Shown: one piece after another, positions 37,279-45,530 of the stretch
How positions within the stretch are numbered: position 1 is the stretch's first letter
Layout of the letters: every line of letters starts with the position of its first letter
Source of the DNA: Pseudomonas baetica
Lineage (GTDB): Bacteria; Pseudomonadota; Gammaproteobacteria; Pseudomonadales; Pseudomonadaceae
Direction of reading: 5' to 3'
NCBI RefSeq assembly: GCF_002813455.1
Contig: NZ_PHHE01000001.1
Span: 6,355,001 to 6,419,000 of the forward strand
DNA length: 64,000 bases
Translations under genes and position numbers: made by a program
Notes under the pieces: model-generated
Told to the model about the DNA's origin: nothing
The model's input: only the letters and a program-made list of their open reading frames with translations
The model's database searches: none

Positions 37279-37586
37279 TGGTGCTTGGCACGGCTGTGTC
37301 TGAAGCGCCCTTGGGTTATTATGGAATTACGACGAATTCTCAATTGGCCCTATCCGTTTGGTTAAGTGCCTCCGGTATAAATCCGGGCAGAATCTAGTTG
37401 TCTGTAACCCCCCGCCATCATTATTTTCTGGCTGATAGTTTCAAGTGCCATCGAATGTGCATCCGGAAATTTTCGGCGGCTTGGAATATTTTCAGAACGA
37501 TCCAGTTGTCATTACCCAGGTAGGTTGATTGGGCACATTGCCATCCCTGCTCTGGTAGAATGTCCTTTTTGCCTATTGAGGTAGCC

Positions 37587-38264
37587 ATGAAGGCGAAGGG
37601 TATCTGGGGGATGGTGATTGCCGGGGTATTGGGCTTGGGTGCCTTGATCGGCCCGCCGTTAGCTGACTCGCTTGTGAAGGATGGAAAGCTCCCTGATTGG
37701 ATATCAGGCAAGCTGACCGGGTTGTCGGAGTTTCTCTCGCAACAAATCCCGTTCCCCTTGTGGTTGATCATTCTAGGCGTCTTGCTTGCGTGTGCCCTGA
37801 CAGTCGAATTTTATAAAGGCGCTGTTAAAACCGCTGATCACGCGGGAGACGTTGCCCGCTTGACAGAAGAGTGCGAGAAGCGTGACCAACGGTTTCTTCA
37901 AATGGAAGAATATAAATCCTCGCTCTTGGTGCAGCTTGCCGAGAAGACTCAAGCCCTAGAAGCTATGGAAGCCCTTGAAGCCCAAAGAGCATTGGACGTG
38001 CCGGAAGCGGTTCAGCATCATTTGTCTGCTATTGGGCTCAAGGTGATGGCAATCGTTGCAAGATGTACAGATAGAAATGTCAAACCAACCTTGTCTGCAA
38101 TTGCCGCTGCAATACCTGTCGGGCACGTGGAAGCTCACGCCGCTATCGACGTTTTAATAGAAAACGGATTTTTGACTCGGATAGCTTCTGTTGGTGGTGC
38201 AAAATTTCAATTCACTCCCGCTGGTCGTGCATTCTACGTGATGCAAAACGAACAACAGGGATAG
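37587..38264 (+). CDS. Membrane-anchored winged-helix protein A
   Basis: The ATG at 37587 is chosen because TTGAGGTAGCC precedes it; the ATG at 37560 overlaps a -10 element. The 225-residue product has two membrane helices (MVIAGVLGLGALIGPPLA; FPLWLIILGVLLACALTVEF), a coiled coil (about 85-130) and a C-terminal domain. That domain (PTLSAIAAAIPVGHVEAHAA ... LTRIASVGGAKFQFTPAGRA) looks like a winged helix. It closely resembles the protein at 39661 in layout. An extended -10 (TGGTAGAAT, 37553-37561) lies upstream. Confidence 0.6.
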   Translation: MKAKGIWGMVIAGVLGLGALIGPPLADSLVKDGKLPDWISGKLTGLSEFLSQQIPFPLWLIILGVLLACALTVEFYKGAVKTADHAGDVARLTEECEKRDQRFLQMEEYKSSLLVQLAEKTQALEAMEALEAQRALDVPEAVQHHLSAIGLKVMAIVARCTDRNVKPTLSAIAAAIPVGHVEAHAAIDVLIENGFLTRIASVGGAKFQFTPAGRAFYVMQNEQQG

Positions 38265-38339
38265 GCTTTCGACGCGCCAGCTAACTGGTTGTGTTGTCAT
38301 GTTTGATGTGTGTCGTAAGCCATGTCATGTCATATTTTG

Positions 38340-38389
38340 TGTGTAAATTACACATGAACGTTGACGTGTCATGCGATGTGTCATATTCT
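38340..38389 (+). promoter_or_regulatory. Promoter with palindromic box and GTGTCAT repeats
   Basis: TGTGTAA-A-TTACACA (38340-38354) lies six bases before TTGACG (38361-38366), which is followed after 17 bp by TATTCT (38384-38389). GTGTCAT occurs twice in and around the spacer (38366-38372, 38378-38384). It probably drives the gene at 38462 and is probably regulated. Confidence 0.68.
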
Positions 38390-38461
38390 CTGCTTCACAC
38401 GCCAAGCAGATGGAAATATAGCAAGGCAATATCATAGCGCTTCACAACGCGGGGAATAGAC

Positions 38462-38929
38462 ATGACCAGTAGCACCAAACACATCAAAGTGCCTAGCTAT
38501 CCAGAGCCTCAAGGTCTGGAATTCAAGGCTGGGCAGTCTTGGAACAAGCAACATGGTTACGTACAGACCGAAGCCGGGATGTGCGATGTGGAAGCTTTGA
38601 AAGCTGCTTACAATGCTGCTGGGCGCCCTGCACTACGTACATGGGTCAAAGAGCAGGCGGGGAAAGGTGTTGCAGTTCCGTCTTATCCAACGTGCATGTC
38701 ATGGTTCAAGCTTGACGATGGAAAAGTTGTCGCAGGCTCGTTTGCCGTTGGTGCAAGCTCTAGCACTGCTTTCAGCTTCGCACAGGAGTTTGAAGCCAAG
38801 TTTGAAGCTGAAAAGAAAGCTGCGTATATCGAGTTCCTGCATGGCAAAGCAAACGATCTTCGTGCACAGCTTGCTGCTGTAGAGGGCGAGATTACCAAGC
38901 TGACAAGCGATCCCGTAGTAGAGGGTTGA
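38462..38929 (+). CDS. Hypothetical protein, 155 aa
   Basis: The product begins with a strand-rich section (VPSYPEPQGLEFKAGQSWNK, with PSYP repeated near residue 75) and ends in a coiled coil (HGKANDLRAQLAAVEGEITK). It lies behind a strong regulated-looking promoter and overlaps the next gene by one base. I do not recognise the family. Confidence 0.58.
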   Translation: MTSSTKHIKVPSYPEPQGLEFKAGQSWNKQHGYVQTEAGMCDVEALKAAYNAAGRPALRTWVKEQAGKGVAVPSYPTCMSWFKLDDGKVVAGSFAVGASSSTAFSFAQEFEAKFEAEKKAAYIEFLHGKANDLRAQLAAVEGEITKLTSDPVVEG

Positions 38930-39159
38930 TGATGTTTTCCTACGTGTTCGCGATGTGTGTTGCATCCACTGGGGAGTGTCTCCAGTTGGCCAAACAAGGG
39001 AACGACTACCCAACGATGGCAGCGTGTACAGCCGCTCTGATGGAAGATGCTCGTACAATTCGCTTGAAAGATGACCTAGTGCCTGTGCTGGGGCCGTGCA
39101 TGTCTTCTGATGCTGCACAGGTGATCTCTAGTCGGAATCCCCGCCACAAAGCAAAGTAG
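38929..39159 (+). CDS. Small Cys-containing, possibly exported protein
   Basis: The start (ATG at 38929 or 38932) is coupled to the preceding stop (TGATG). The 76-residue product has a short hydrophobic start (MMFSYVFAMCVASTG) and four cysteines (C10, C17 region, C33, C58), like small exported phage or island proteins with two disulfides. A terminator follows. Confidence 0.5.
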   Translation: MMFSYVFAMCVASTGECLQLAKQGNDYPTMAACTAALMEDARTIRLKDDLVPVLGPCMSSDAAQVISSRNPRHKAK

Positions 39160-39165
39160 TCAGAT

Positions 39166-39188
39166 AGGCCGCCTAGCGTGGCCTTTTT
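39166..39188 (+). terminator. Rho-independent terminator
   Basis: AGGCC-GCCTAGCGT-GGCCT followed by TTTT closes the two-gene unit from 38462. It also covers the end of the convergent frame at 39188. Confidence 0.75.
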
Positions 39189-39466
39189 CATTTCCTGTTG
39201 TGGTCGCCGTACTGGTATCCCATGCGGGATGGTTCCTGTTCGCTTTGTCGCCTGTACACATCGCTCAACGTCCATTGCAAACGCCCGTGTTCCACCTTCA
39301 ATGCAGCAAGCTCCTTTGAGCTATCCCGGTACATCACAATCAATCCAGCAATGTCACTGTGGGCTTTCCGTAGGCAAAGGCGAGTAGCGTCCAACTCTGC
39401 TTCCAGCAGCCGGTTGTAGTGTTGGAGCATTTCTACATGCGTGGGCTGGCCCAGTTCAAAGCCCAT
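39188..39466 (-). CDS. Hypothetical coiled-coil protein, 92 aa
   Basis: The minus-strand frame (MGFELGQPTHVEMLQHYNRL, then a continuous charged helix) is the only gene in this part of the element, other than parA and the Abi remnant, on this strand. The start has a weak AGGGG 13 bases upstream. Plausible but unproven. Confidence 0.4.
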   Translation of the reverse strand: MGFELGQPTHVEMLQHYNRLLEAELDATRLCLRKAHSDIAGLIVMYRDSSKELAALKVEHGRLQWTLSDVYRRQSEQEPSRMGYQYGDHNRK

Positions 39467-39510
39467 GTCGTCAACAAGCCCCTCAATTCATTCGTTTTTG
39501 ATTTCAGTTA

Positions 39511-39549
39511 CGCCAGCTACTAGATGTCCATCCAGTATCGTAGCTGGCG
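39511..39549. repeat. Perfect 10-bp inverted repeat
   Basis: CGCCAGCTAC and GTAGCTGGCG are separated by 19 bases, in the 190-bp gap between the minus-strand coiled-coil gene and the gene at 39661. No T-run follows, so it is a candidate operator or structured leader rather than a terminator. Confidence 0.6.
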
Positions 39550-39660
39550 GGCTTCTTCAAGGCGTGAAGGATGGGCGGGAAGGGCCATACGCTGCCATCA
39601 GAAGCTGGCACTCTGGTAGCATCTGTCGGGACATTTGATTGAAGGTGGAGAAGGGAAGGG

Positions 39661-40386
39661 ATGCAGATGGACAACGTAAAGCAGCGCTCCGGGTGGAAGT
39701 GGTTCAAATGGCTAGCGGCAGCGACACTCGTTCCCGTCTTGGGCATCCCCGCTACAAAACTGGCGGAGAGCTATTACGACGTTTCGCTTTTTAGCTCGAT
39801 GTTTGTAGCAGTGGGGGTTTGGCTGAGCCAAACGATTCCGGTTCACCTGTGGCTGTTTTGGGTTGTGACAATCGTGTCAACGCTGCTGGGGGCGTTTGGT
39901 GTCTGGAGTTTTCTGGATCGGCGTCACCAAGTGGGGCTTGCTAAGGCAGAGCAGGAAAAGGCATTTGCGAGAGCGAGAGAGGCTATTGCGAAGCTGAAAA
40001 CAGCCAATTCCGAGTTGGACGCCGCCAAGCTTGCACTGGGAGTGGCACGCACAGAATTGGATTCTGCTGGAATCGAACTGGATGCTGCCAACACGAAGAT
40101 TGCAGAGCTGCAAAATCCGGCGTTGCCGCCTATGACAGAAGATCAAGACAAAGTGATCGCCGTTATCGCAACCTATGACAGCGAAGGCAAAGAGTGTTCG
40201 GCAAGTGAGTTCCCGAGTCGCATTGGGTTGAATCTGTTGGAAGCAGACGGGGCGATGGACGTGCTGGAGGCAAGGAAATTGATCGAATTCCAATACTACA
40301 ATGGTCGTCGGTACGTCACGTTGACTGCCAAGGGGCGAGCATACGTCTTACATGCTGACTTTTGGATGCCGCCGATGCCCTCCTAG
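39661..40386 (+). CDS. Membrane-anchored winged-helix protein B
   Basis: The 241-residue protein starts after GGAGAAGGGAAGGG. It has two membrane helices (WLAAATLVPVLGIPATKLA; IPVHLWLFWVVTIVSTLLGA), an Ala/Leu coiled coil (about 95-155) and a C-terminal winged-helix-like domain. The last reads ECSASEFPSRIGLNLLEADG, LEARKLIEFQYYNGRRYVTL and TAKGRAYV. The design matches protein A at 37587, including the IP-x-x-LWL entry to helix 2. The -10 TGGTAGCAT (39614-39622) resembles that of A. It is the last gene before attR. Confidence 0.6.
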   Translation: MQMDNVKQRSGWKWFKWLAAATLVPVLGIPATKLAESYYDVSLFSSMFVAVGVWLSQTIPVHLWLFWVVTIVSTLLGAFGVWSFLDRRHQVGLAKAEQEKAFARAREAIAKLKTANSELDAAKLALGVARTELDSAGIELDAANTKIAELQNPALPPMTEDQDKVIAVIATYDSEGKECSASEFPSRIGLNLLEADGAMDVLEARKLIEFQYYNGRRYVTLTAKGRAYVLHADFWMPPMPS

Positions 40387-40447
40387 ACAGGGATTGCTGT
40401 ATCGATGACCAATAAAAGTAGAGGGTCATATAGAAAAAGGTTGCGAT

Positions 40448-40450
40448 CAA
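40448..40450 (+). other. attR crossover of the integrated element
   Basis: CAA shared with attL; FKBP codons resume immediately (GGC TTG ATG GGC ATG). See attL at 14683-14685. Confidence 0.85.
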
Positions 40451-40600
40451 GGCTTGATGGGCATGCAGGTTGGCGGCAAGCGTAAGTTGCGGGTGCCGGC
40501 ACATCTTGGCTATGGCGAGCGAAGCATGGGCAAGATCCCGCCGAATTCGAATCTGGTCTTTGAGATCGAGTTGCTGGAGGTTTTGACGCGGGAGGATTGA
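40448..40600 (+). pseudogene. FKBP-type prolyl isomerase, 3' part
   Basis: From CAA, 50 codons read QGLMGMQVGGKRKLRVPAHL, then GYGERSMGKIPPNSNLVFEI and ELLEVLTRED with a stop at 40598. This is the C-terminal half of the FKBP fold, with the PxxLxYG and IPPNSxLxFxIELL motifs. No start or ribosome site remains. It completes the left fragment at 14497-14685 without loss or gain of a codon. Confidence 0.9.
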
Positions 40601-40848
40601 GGCGAAATGTGTGTTTATTGAATGCTTTCAGGGCTCAGGGCAATGGATGTCGAACACATGATTTATCGCCCCGCCGAATGGTTGACCACCCGCCAGTCAA
40701 CCGGTCGCCGGACGATTTCCGGTTTCCGGTTCGTTGTTGAAGTCCTCCAGCGAATTGTTGCATTCGCTGGAGAACGTCGAGATTTATCTCAGGGCTCACA
40801 CGCCGTTTATCCTGGCAGATGTTGCCCATCTGCCACAGCGTCACAGCC

Positions 40849-41952
40849 TTACGCACTGCTAATACTGAACAACGGAATTCGCCCATTCAGGGAAGGGCGG
40901 TAGCGCCAGGTGAGCTGTGTCAGGTCGATGTCGTTGGCAAGGATTTGGTTGACGGTGGCCGCGGCAATACTCATCGCCAGGCTCTGTCCGGGACATTGAT
41001 GCCGCCCGCTGCCAAAACTGAAACTGCGGCGATTCGGTCGTTCCAGCAGAAACCGGTCAGGTTGTTCATTCAATAAGGGATCGCGGTTGGCCGAGGCCAG
41101 CAGCACCAGTATCACATCGCCGGCCTCAACGCGGACACCGTCGATTTCGCAGGATTGCGCCGCAAAACGCCGGGTGTTCTGCACTGAAGGGTCGAAGCGC
41201 TGAACTTCAGCCAGCAGCGCGTCCATCGATGCATCGCGCAATGACGGCTGGCGTTGCAGTGCGATCAATGCATGACCAATCAGGCCGGCAGTGGCTTCAT
41301 GGGTCTGCGAGCAGAGGCCGATCAGGTTGGCGATGAGGGTTTCCTCGTCGCCTGTAAACCGCTTCTGGATACCCCTCAGCAAAGCGCTTTCAGGCTCAGC
41401 GAGCAATTCAATGAAACAACCGCGCAACTGTTCCGCCGCCGCGTGGGCCGCCGCCAGTTGCAGGTCGTTGCTCAAGGGCGACAGGCACGCTACGAATTCT
41501 GCGGTCAACTCGCTGATCGCTCGGCCTTGCGCCGGAGTGAAGCCGAGCAACGCGGCGACCACGCACACCGGGCCGCGAAACATTGCCTTATATAAGCCGT
41601 GGGCATCTGCGCTGATCAGGCGCGCGGCCACCCGCGCGTTAACGGCGGCGACATCGATCAGTTCCAATTCGGGCTCGACCGCTGAGCGCGGGCAGCGCTG
41701 ACGCTCACCGTCATTCATCCGCATCAACAGCCCGAACACCTTGCCCGCCGTACCCTCGGCAATTGCGTTGGGCACCGGTTCCTGTACCGGACGCACTCGA
41801 CAATCGGCATGTGCCAACACCGCACACACCGCGCGGGCGCTGCTGGCGATCCACAATTTCAATCCGTGATGGAAGGTCAGCCCACCTTCGGCGCGCAATG
41901 TGGCGTAGTAGGGGTAGGGGTCGGCATGGGTCGCAGCAATGATGGGGTCCAT
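40849..41952 (-). CDS. Cytochrome P450
   Basis: The 367-residue protein has the haem-ligand loop FSFGSGRHQCPGQSLA near the C-terminus, a K-helix EVQR with downstream NTRRFA, and an I-helix segment GLCSQTHEATAGLIGHALIA. It is about 30-40 residues shorter than most bacterial P450s at the N-terminus. The I-helix has SQTHEAT where A/G-G-x-D/E-T-T is usual, so the acid/Thr pair is unusual but recognisable. Substrate unknown. A divergent ArsR-type regulator starts 78 bases away and probably controls it. Confidence 0.82.
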   Translation of the reverse strand: MDPIIAATHADPYPYYATLRAEGGLTFHHGLKLWIASSARAVCAVLAHADCRVRPVQEPVPNAIAEGTAGKVFGLLMRMNDGERQRCPRSAVEPELELIDVAAVNARVAARLISADAHGLYKAMFRGPVCVVAALLGFTPAQGRAISELTAEFVACLSPLSNDLQLAAAHAAAEQLRGCFIELLAEPESALLRGIQKRFTGDEETLIANLIGLCSQTHEATAGLIGHALIALQRQPSLRDASMDALLAEVQRFDPSVQNTRRFAAQSCEIDGVRVEAGDVILVLLASANRDPLLNEQPDRFLLERPNRRSFSFGSGRHQCPGQSLAMSIAAATVNQILANDIDLTQLTWRYRPSLNGRIPLFSISSA

Positions 41953-42030
41953 GGTTCACAGCCTTGTCGGTGGGAAAGTCATGCGAGTATCTTCAGTCCA
42001 AGGCGGCGATGATTCGTCGGGGAGCGAAAT

Positions 42031-42723
42031 GTGCACGCAGAAGATCAAGACATTGGCGTCTCGCAGGTGGCCGCCGCCATCGCGGAGCCAGCACGGACCA
42101 AAATGCTCTGCTCACTGATGGACGGCCACGCCCGCACCAGCACTGAACTGGCAGCCATTGCTGAAGTCAGCGCCTCCACTGCCAGCGCGCATCTGGCCAG
42201 GCTCAAGGATCTAGCGCTGGTGCGTGTGCATGTGCAGGGGCGCCATCGTTATCACAGCCTCGCCGACCAACGCGTGGCCCAGGCGCTGGAAGCCTTGATG
42301 GTGATCAGCCAAAGCGCCGCGCCCACCTTCAAACCGCACACGCCGGATCGCCTGCAATTCGCCCGCACTTGTTACGACCATATGGCCGGGACGCTGGCGG
42401 TGTTGCTGCACGATCGCCTGATCGAGGCGGGATGGCTGGTGCAGATTGACGAGCAGGCATATCGCTTGAGCGACAGTGGTGAGGCTTTGTTTGAGGGATT
42501 GGGGGTTGAGGTCGCGAGTTTGTCGACGCAGCGTCGGCGGTTCGCCTGCCCGTGCCTGGACTGGAGCATGCGCCGGCCGCATCTGGGTGGATCGCTGGGG
42601 GCCGCACTGTTGCAGACGGCGTTGAAGCGCAAGTGGGTAACGCAGGATCTGGACAGTCGGGCGTTGGGGGTGACTGAGCAGGGCCGTGTGCAGATGGAGG
42701 TGTGGTTTGGCATGAAGTTCTGA
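42031..42723 (+). CDS. ArsR-type transcriptional regulator
   Basis: A GTG start follows GGGAGCGAAAT. The 230-residue product has an N-terminal winged helix (TKMLCSLMDGHARTSTELAA, IAEVSASTASAHLARLKDLA). A longer C-terminal domain with RRRFACPCLDWSMRRPHLGG follows, as in large ArsR-like regulators of multidrug or metabolic genes. The two close cysteines could sense redox or metal. It is divergent from the P450 gene. Confidence 0.8.
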   Translation: MHAEDQDIGVSQVAAAIAEPARTKMLCSLMDGHARTSTELAAIAEVSASTASAHLARLKDLALVRVHVQGRHRYHSLADQRVAQALEALMVISQSAAPTFKPHTPDRLQFARTCYDHMAGTLAVLLHDRLIEAGWLVQIDEQAYRLSDSGEALFEGLGVEVASLSTQRRRFACPCLDWSMRRPHLGGSLGAALLQTALKRKWVTQDLDSRALGVTEQGRVQMEVWFGMKF

Positions 42724-42819
42724 GAAACACAGGTTGGACGCTAGGCAGATACATACAAACGCCGCAATAATAATGTTGATTTTTCGAATATGGATCGTTT
42801 GGGTAAACAGGGAGTTGTT

Positions 42820-43713
42820 ATGTATAAAAAGGCAATTGAGTTCGATAGGAATAACAAGTCGCGCATTTATCAGCTGATCATGCTGAAAGGTCATTGCCTC
42901 TTTGGTGACGATATGCTTGATTTGGATTTGCGGACGGAGCCGCGAGCCGAACCGCGAATGGGACACACCTTCTTTAGTGATATGTCGGGTGCGGTCGATG
43001 TGCTTTTATACTTTTTCATGAATGATGAAGTGACCAACTGCCTGCCAGAGCGCGGACCGCTTCAGGAACTCCTTGCTGAAGTAAAACAGGATAATTTTCA
43101 AGAAGAAGACGAACGACTGTTTCGAATGGCAATGGAAGGCATTAGAGAAATGTACGGCAATCGTGTTAATGACATGATCGGCAGGAGTTTTCTGGATTTT
43201 ACAGTAAGCTCTTATTCAGTATTCGAGTTTTGGATGGCGAGGCTTTACGAGTTAATAAAGGAAACAGATGCTGCGCGGTATGAGAAGAAGGAGAAATATG
43301 TAATTCAGCAAATGCTCAACTACCAGAAGGCGGCAGGCGCAGGTGTGGAGCAGCAAGCACTAAGAAATATACTGGAAAAAGGCAGTCCTTATATGTCAGG
43401 GAAGGGAAAGGTTGACCATATTCTTTCCAGGATTTCAGAGAGCTCCGATGAGGCTGTCAGCGATAAAGCAGTTGTCGAATTTTACGGAGCGCTACGTAAT
43501 ACAGTGCATAACCTTGGGATCCACAAAGGCCATAAGGACTATAGCTTTTCGCTTGCCAGCGGAGACGTAACGCTCAATATTGGTGAGCCCTACAAGACAA
43601 GTAATTGGTCGACTTCGATTGAGTTGTGTTATCGGTTAATTGATATTTATAATTCTGCTGTGGTCGAGCTAAAGCAAGTTAACGAGCAGTGTTGTGTGAT
43701 CTATAAAAAGTAG
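42820..43713 (+). CDS. Hypothetical protein in a low-GC islet, 297 aa
   Basis: The ATG at 42820 follows AGGGAGTTGTT and is preferred over 42790. The protein is largely helical. Near residue 220-235 it reads FYGALRNTVHNLGIHKGHKD, a region with the RN...H look of HEPN-type nucleases, but the spacing (R-x3-H) is not the classic R-x4-6-H, so I do not assign a function. Base use is more AT-rich than the flanking host genes, suggesting acquisition. It is followed eight bases later by another unknown gene. Confidence 0.6.
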   Translation: MYKKAIEFDRNNKSRIYQLIMLKGHCLFGDDMLDLDLRTEPRAEPRMGHTFFSDMSGAVDVLLYFFMNDEVTNCLPERGPLQELLAEVKQDNFQEEDERLFRMAMEGIREMYGNRVNDMIGRSFLDFTVSSYSVFEFWMARLYELIKETDAARYEKKEKYVIQQMLNYQKAAGAGVEQQALRNILEKGSPYMSGKGKVDHILSRISESSDEAVSDKAVVEFYGALRNTVHNLGIHKGHKDYSFSLASGDVTLNIGEPYKTSNWSTSIELCYRLIDIYNSAVVELKQVNEQCCVIYKK

Positions 43714-43721
43714 GTGAGGAT

Positions 43722-44117
43722 ATGTGTGTTCAATGCGAAGCTCGAGTGTCAAGTCTTTGGCGAGGTCTGGCGGTTGGTCAGGTTTTTATGACGCCCGATC
43801 ACATAAATGGTAGGGAGTTTGAAGTTTCTCAAGTCAATCCAGACTCCATTGAAATTCCTCCCCAAGCAATTGCGATCAGTCAAGCTGCGTTTGTCGCAGC
43901 ACTTGCTCATCTTTTTCATAATGCGCATGGAATTGAAAACCCATGTCTGGTGGGATCCAGCAATAGTGCCACCGACTCTGGTCCCCTATGTACCTCGTCG
44001 CGTCTGGAGAATAACGGTGTGCGCTGCATTAATTATATATTGCCTGTCTTGCAGCGCTGGGGCGTGGTAGGGATACATGGAGGGCGGAGTAACTCAACCT
44101 GGCTTTTAGCCGATTGA
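43722..44117 (+). CDS. Hypothetical protein, 131 aa
   Basis: Starts after GTGAGGAT, eight bases downstream of the previous gene. It opens with a CxxC (MCVQCEARVS) and a short strand-rich part (GREFEVSQVNPDSIEIPPQA). The C-terminal part ends WGVVGIHGGRSNSTWLLAD. Not recognised. Same low-GC islet as its neighbour and probably its partner. Confidence 0.5.
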   Translation: MCVQCEARVSSLWRGLAVGQVFMTPDHINGREFEVSQVNPDSIEIPPQAIAISQAAFVAALAHLFHNAHGIENPCLVGSSNSATDSGPLCTSSRLENNGVRCINYILPVLQRWGVVGIHGGRSNSTWLLAD

Positions 44118-44309
44118 TTTTCGGCAACCCAGCAGTTCGCTTTACGAAGCCTTGGTCCCCTATCCCTGATCCAACAGACAGGGTTTTATAGGCACTGCCG
44201 AAGGCTGCGATCTTTCGACCTTCGTCTTTACCGACGAAGGGCTATTCGAACGCTTGTCCCTGCGTTGTGAAGCGGATACTGTATGTACAACCAGTACAGA
44301 GCGTTCGCC
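44118..44309 (+). promoter_or_regulatory. Promoter region with LexA-like box
   Basis: CTGTATGTACAACCAG at 44279-44294 matches the Pseudomonas LexA consensus (CTGTAT-N4-ATACAG) perfectly in the left half and at three of four terminal bases on the right. It lies 15 bases before the preferred start of the repair gene, so LexA binding would block transcription or initiation. An SOS link fits the product. Confidence 0.5.
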
Positions 44310-45530
44310 ATGCAAATCATCGACAAGCTCAGCATCCTCGCCGACGCCGCCAAATACGACGCGTCCTGCGCCAGCAGCGGGGCGCCCAAGCGCAGCTCCG
44401 AGGGCAAGAGCGGTCTGGGCTCGACTGACGGCATGGGCATTTGCCACAGCTATACGCCGGACGGGCGTTGTGTCTCGTTGTTGAAGGTTTTGCTGACCAA
44501 TTTCTGTCTCTACGATTGCCAATACTGCGTCAACCGCCGTTCCAGCGACGTGCCGCGGGCACGGTTCACGCCTGAAGAAGTGGTCAGCCTGACCCTGGAC
44601 TTCTACCGCCGAAACTGTGTCAGCGGGCTGTTTCTCAGCTCGGGGATCATCCGTTCGGCGGACTACACCATGGAGCAGCTGGTACGCGTGGCGAAGTTGC
44701 TGCGCGAAGAGCATGAGTTTCGTGGCTATATCCACCTCAAAACCATTCCCGAAGCCGATCCGGCCCTGATCGAAGAAGCGGGGCGATACGCCGATCGCTT
44801 GAGCGTGAACATCGAATTGCCCACCGATGCCAGCCTGCAAACCCTGGCGCCGGAGAAGCAGATCGGCTCGATCAAGCAGGCCATGAACACCATCTATACC
44901 GGTGTGCAAACGGTACTCAACGAACCTCGTTCGGCGAAGTTCGCCCCGGCCGGGCAGAGTACGCAGATGATTGTCGGCGCCGATGATACCGACGACAGCA
45001 CGATTCTCCACAGCGCCCAGAGCCTGTACGGCAATTTCCGCCTGCGCCGGGTCTATTACTCGGCGTTCAGCCCGATCCCCGACAGCCCGAAAAGCGTACC
45101 GCTGGCCGCGCCGCCGCTGATGCGCGAACACCGCTTGTATCAGGCCGATTTCCTGTTGCGCAGTTACGGCTACAGTGCCGGTGAGCTGCTCAAGGGGCCG
45201 GGCAATCTGGCGCTGGATATCGACCCGAAACTGGCGTGGGCGCTGCAGAATCGCGAGGTCTTCCCGCTGGATCTGAACCGCGCCGAGCCCGCACTGATCG
45301 CCCGCATCCCCGGCATTGGCCTGCGCACCACCGAACGTCTGGTGGAACTGCGTCGGCAGCGGCGGATCCGCTACGAAGATGTCGCGCGCATGCGCTGCGT
45401 GCTGGCCAAGGCCAAGCCGTTCATTATCACCAGCGACTATCACCCGCAGCAGGCCGAGGTCACCAGCCACATGCTCTATCAGCAATTGCGCGACCGGCCG
45501 CAGCCGCAGCAAATGGGGTTGTGGGGATGA
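44310..45530 (+). CDS. Putative DNA modification/repair radical SAM protein
   Basis: The ATG at 44310 (MQIIDKLSILADAAKYDASC) is preferred because the ATG at 44283 lies in the LexA-like box. The 406-residue protein has the radical SAM cluster C-x3-C-x2-C (CLYDCQYC, Cys66/70/73), a SAM/barrel region (LSVNIELPTDASLQTLAPEK) and a C-terminal helix-hairpin-helix DNA-binding part (ALIARIPGIGLRTTERLVEL). It belongs to the TIGR03916-type family that travels with the next gene. The pair is thought to act in DNA repair, the reaction being unknown. It overlaps that gene by four bases. Confidence 0.88.
   Translation: MQIIDKLSILADAAKYDASCASSGAPKRSSEGKSGLGSTDGMGICHSYTPDGRCVSLLKVLLTNFCLYDCQYCVNRRSSDVPRARFTPEEVVSLTLDFYRRNCVSGLFLSSGIIRSADYTMEQLVRVAKLLREEHEFRGYIHLKTIPEADPALIEEAGRYADRLSVNIELPTDASLQTLAPEKQIGSIKQAMNTIYTGVQTVLNEPRSAKFAPAGQSTQMIVGADDTDDSTILHSAQSLYGNFRLRRVYYSAFSPIPDSPKSVPLAAPPLMREHRLYQADFLLRSYGYSAGELLKGPGNLALDIDPKLAWALQNREVFPLDLNRAEPALIARIPGIGLRTTERLVELRRQRRIRYEDVARMRCVLAKAKPFIITSDYHPQQAEVTSHMLYQQLRDRPQPQQMGLWG

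Noticed and set aside
40622..40903. Plus-strand frame between the FKBP remnant and the P450 gene
   Set aside because: No ribosome site, overlaps the P450 3' end, and has no conserved pattern; the 248-bp gap appears non-coding.
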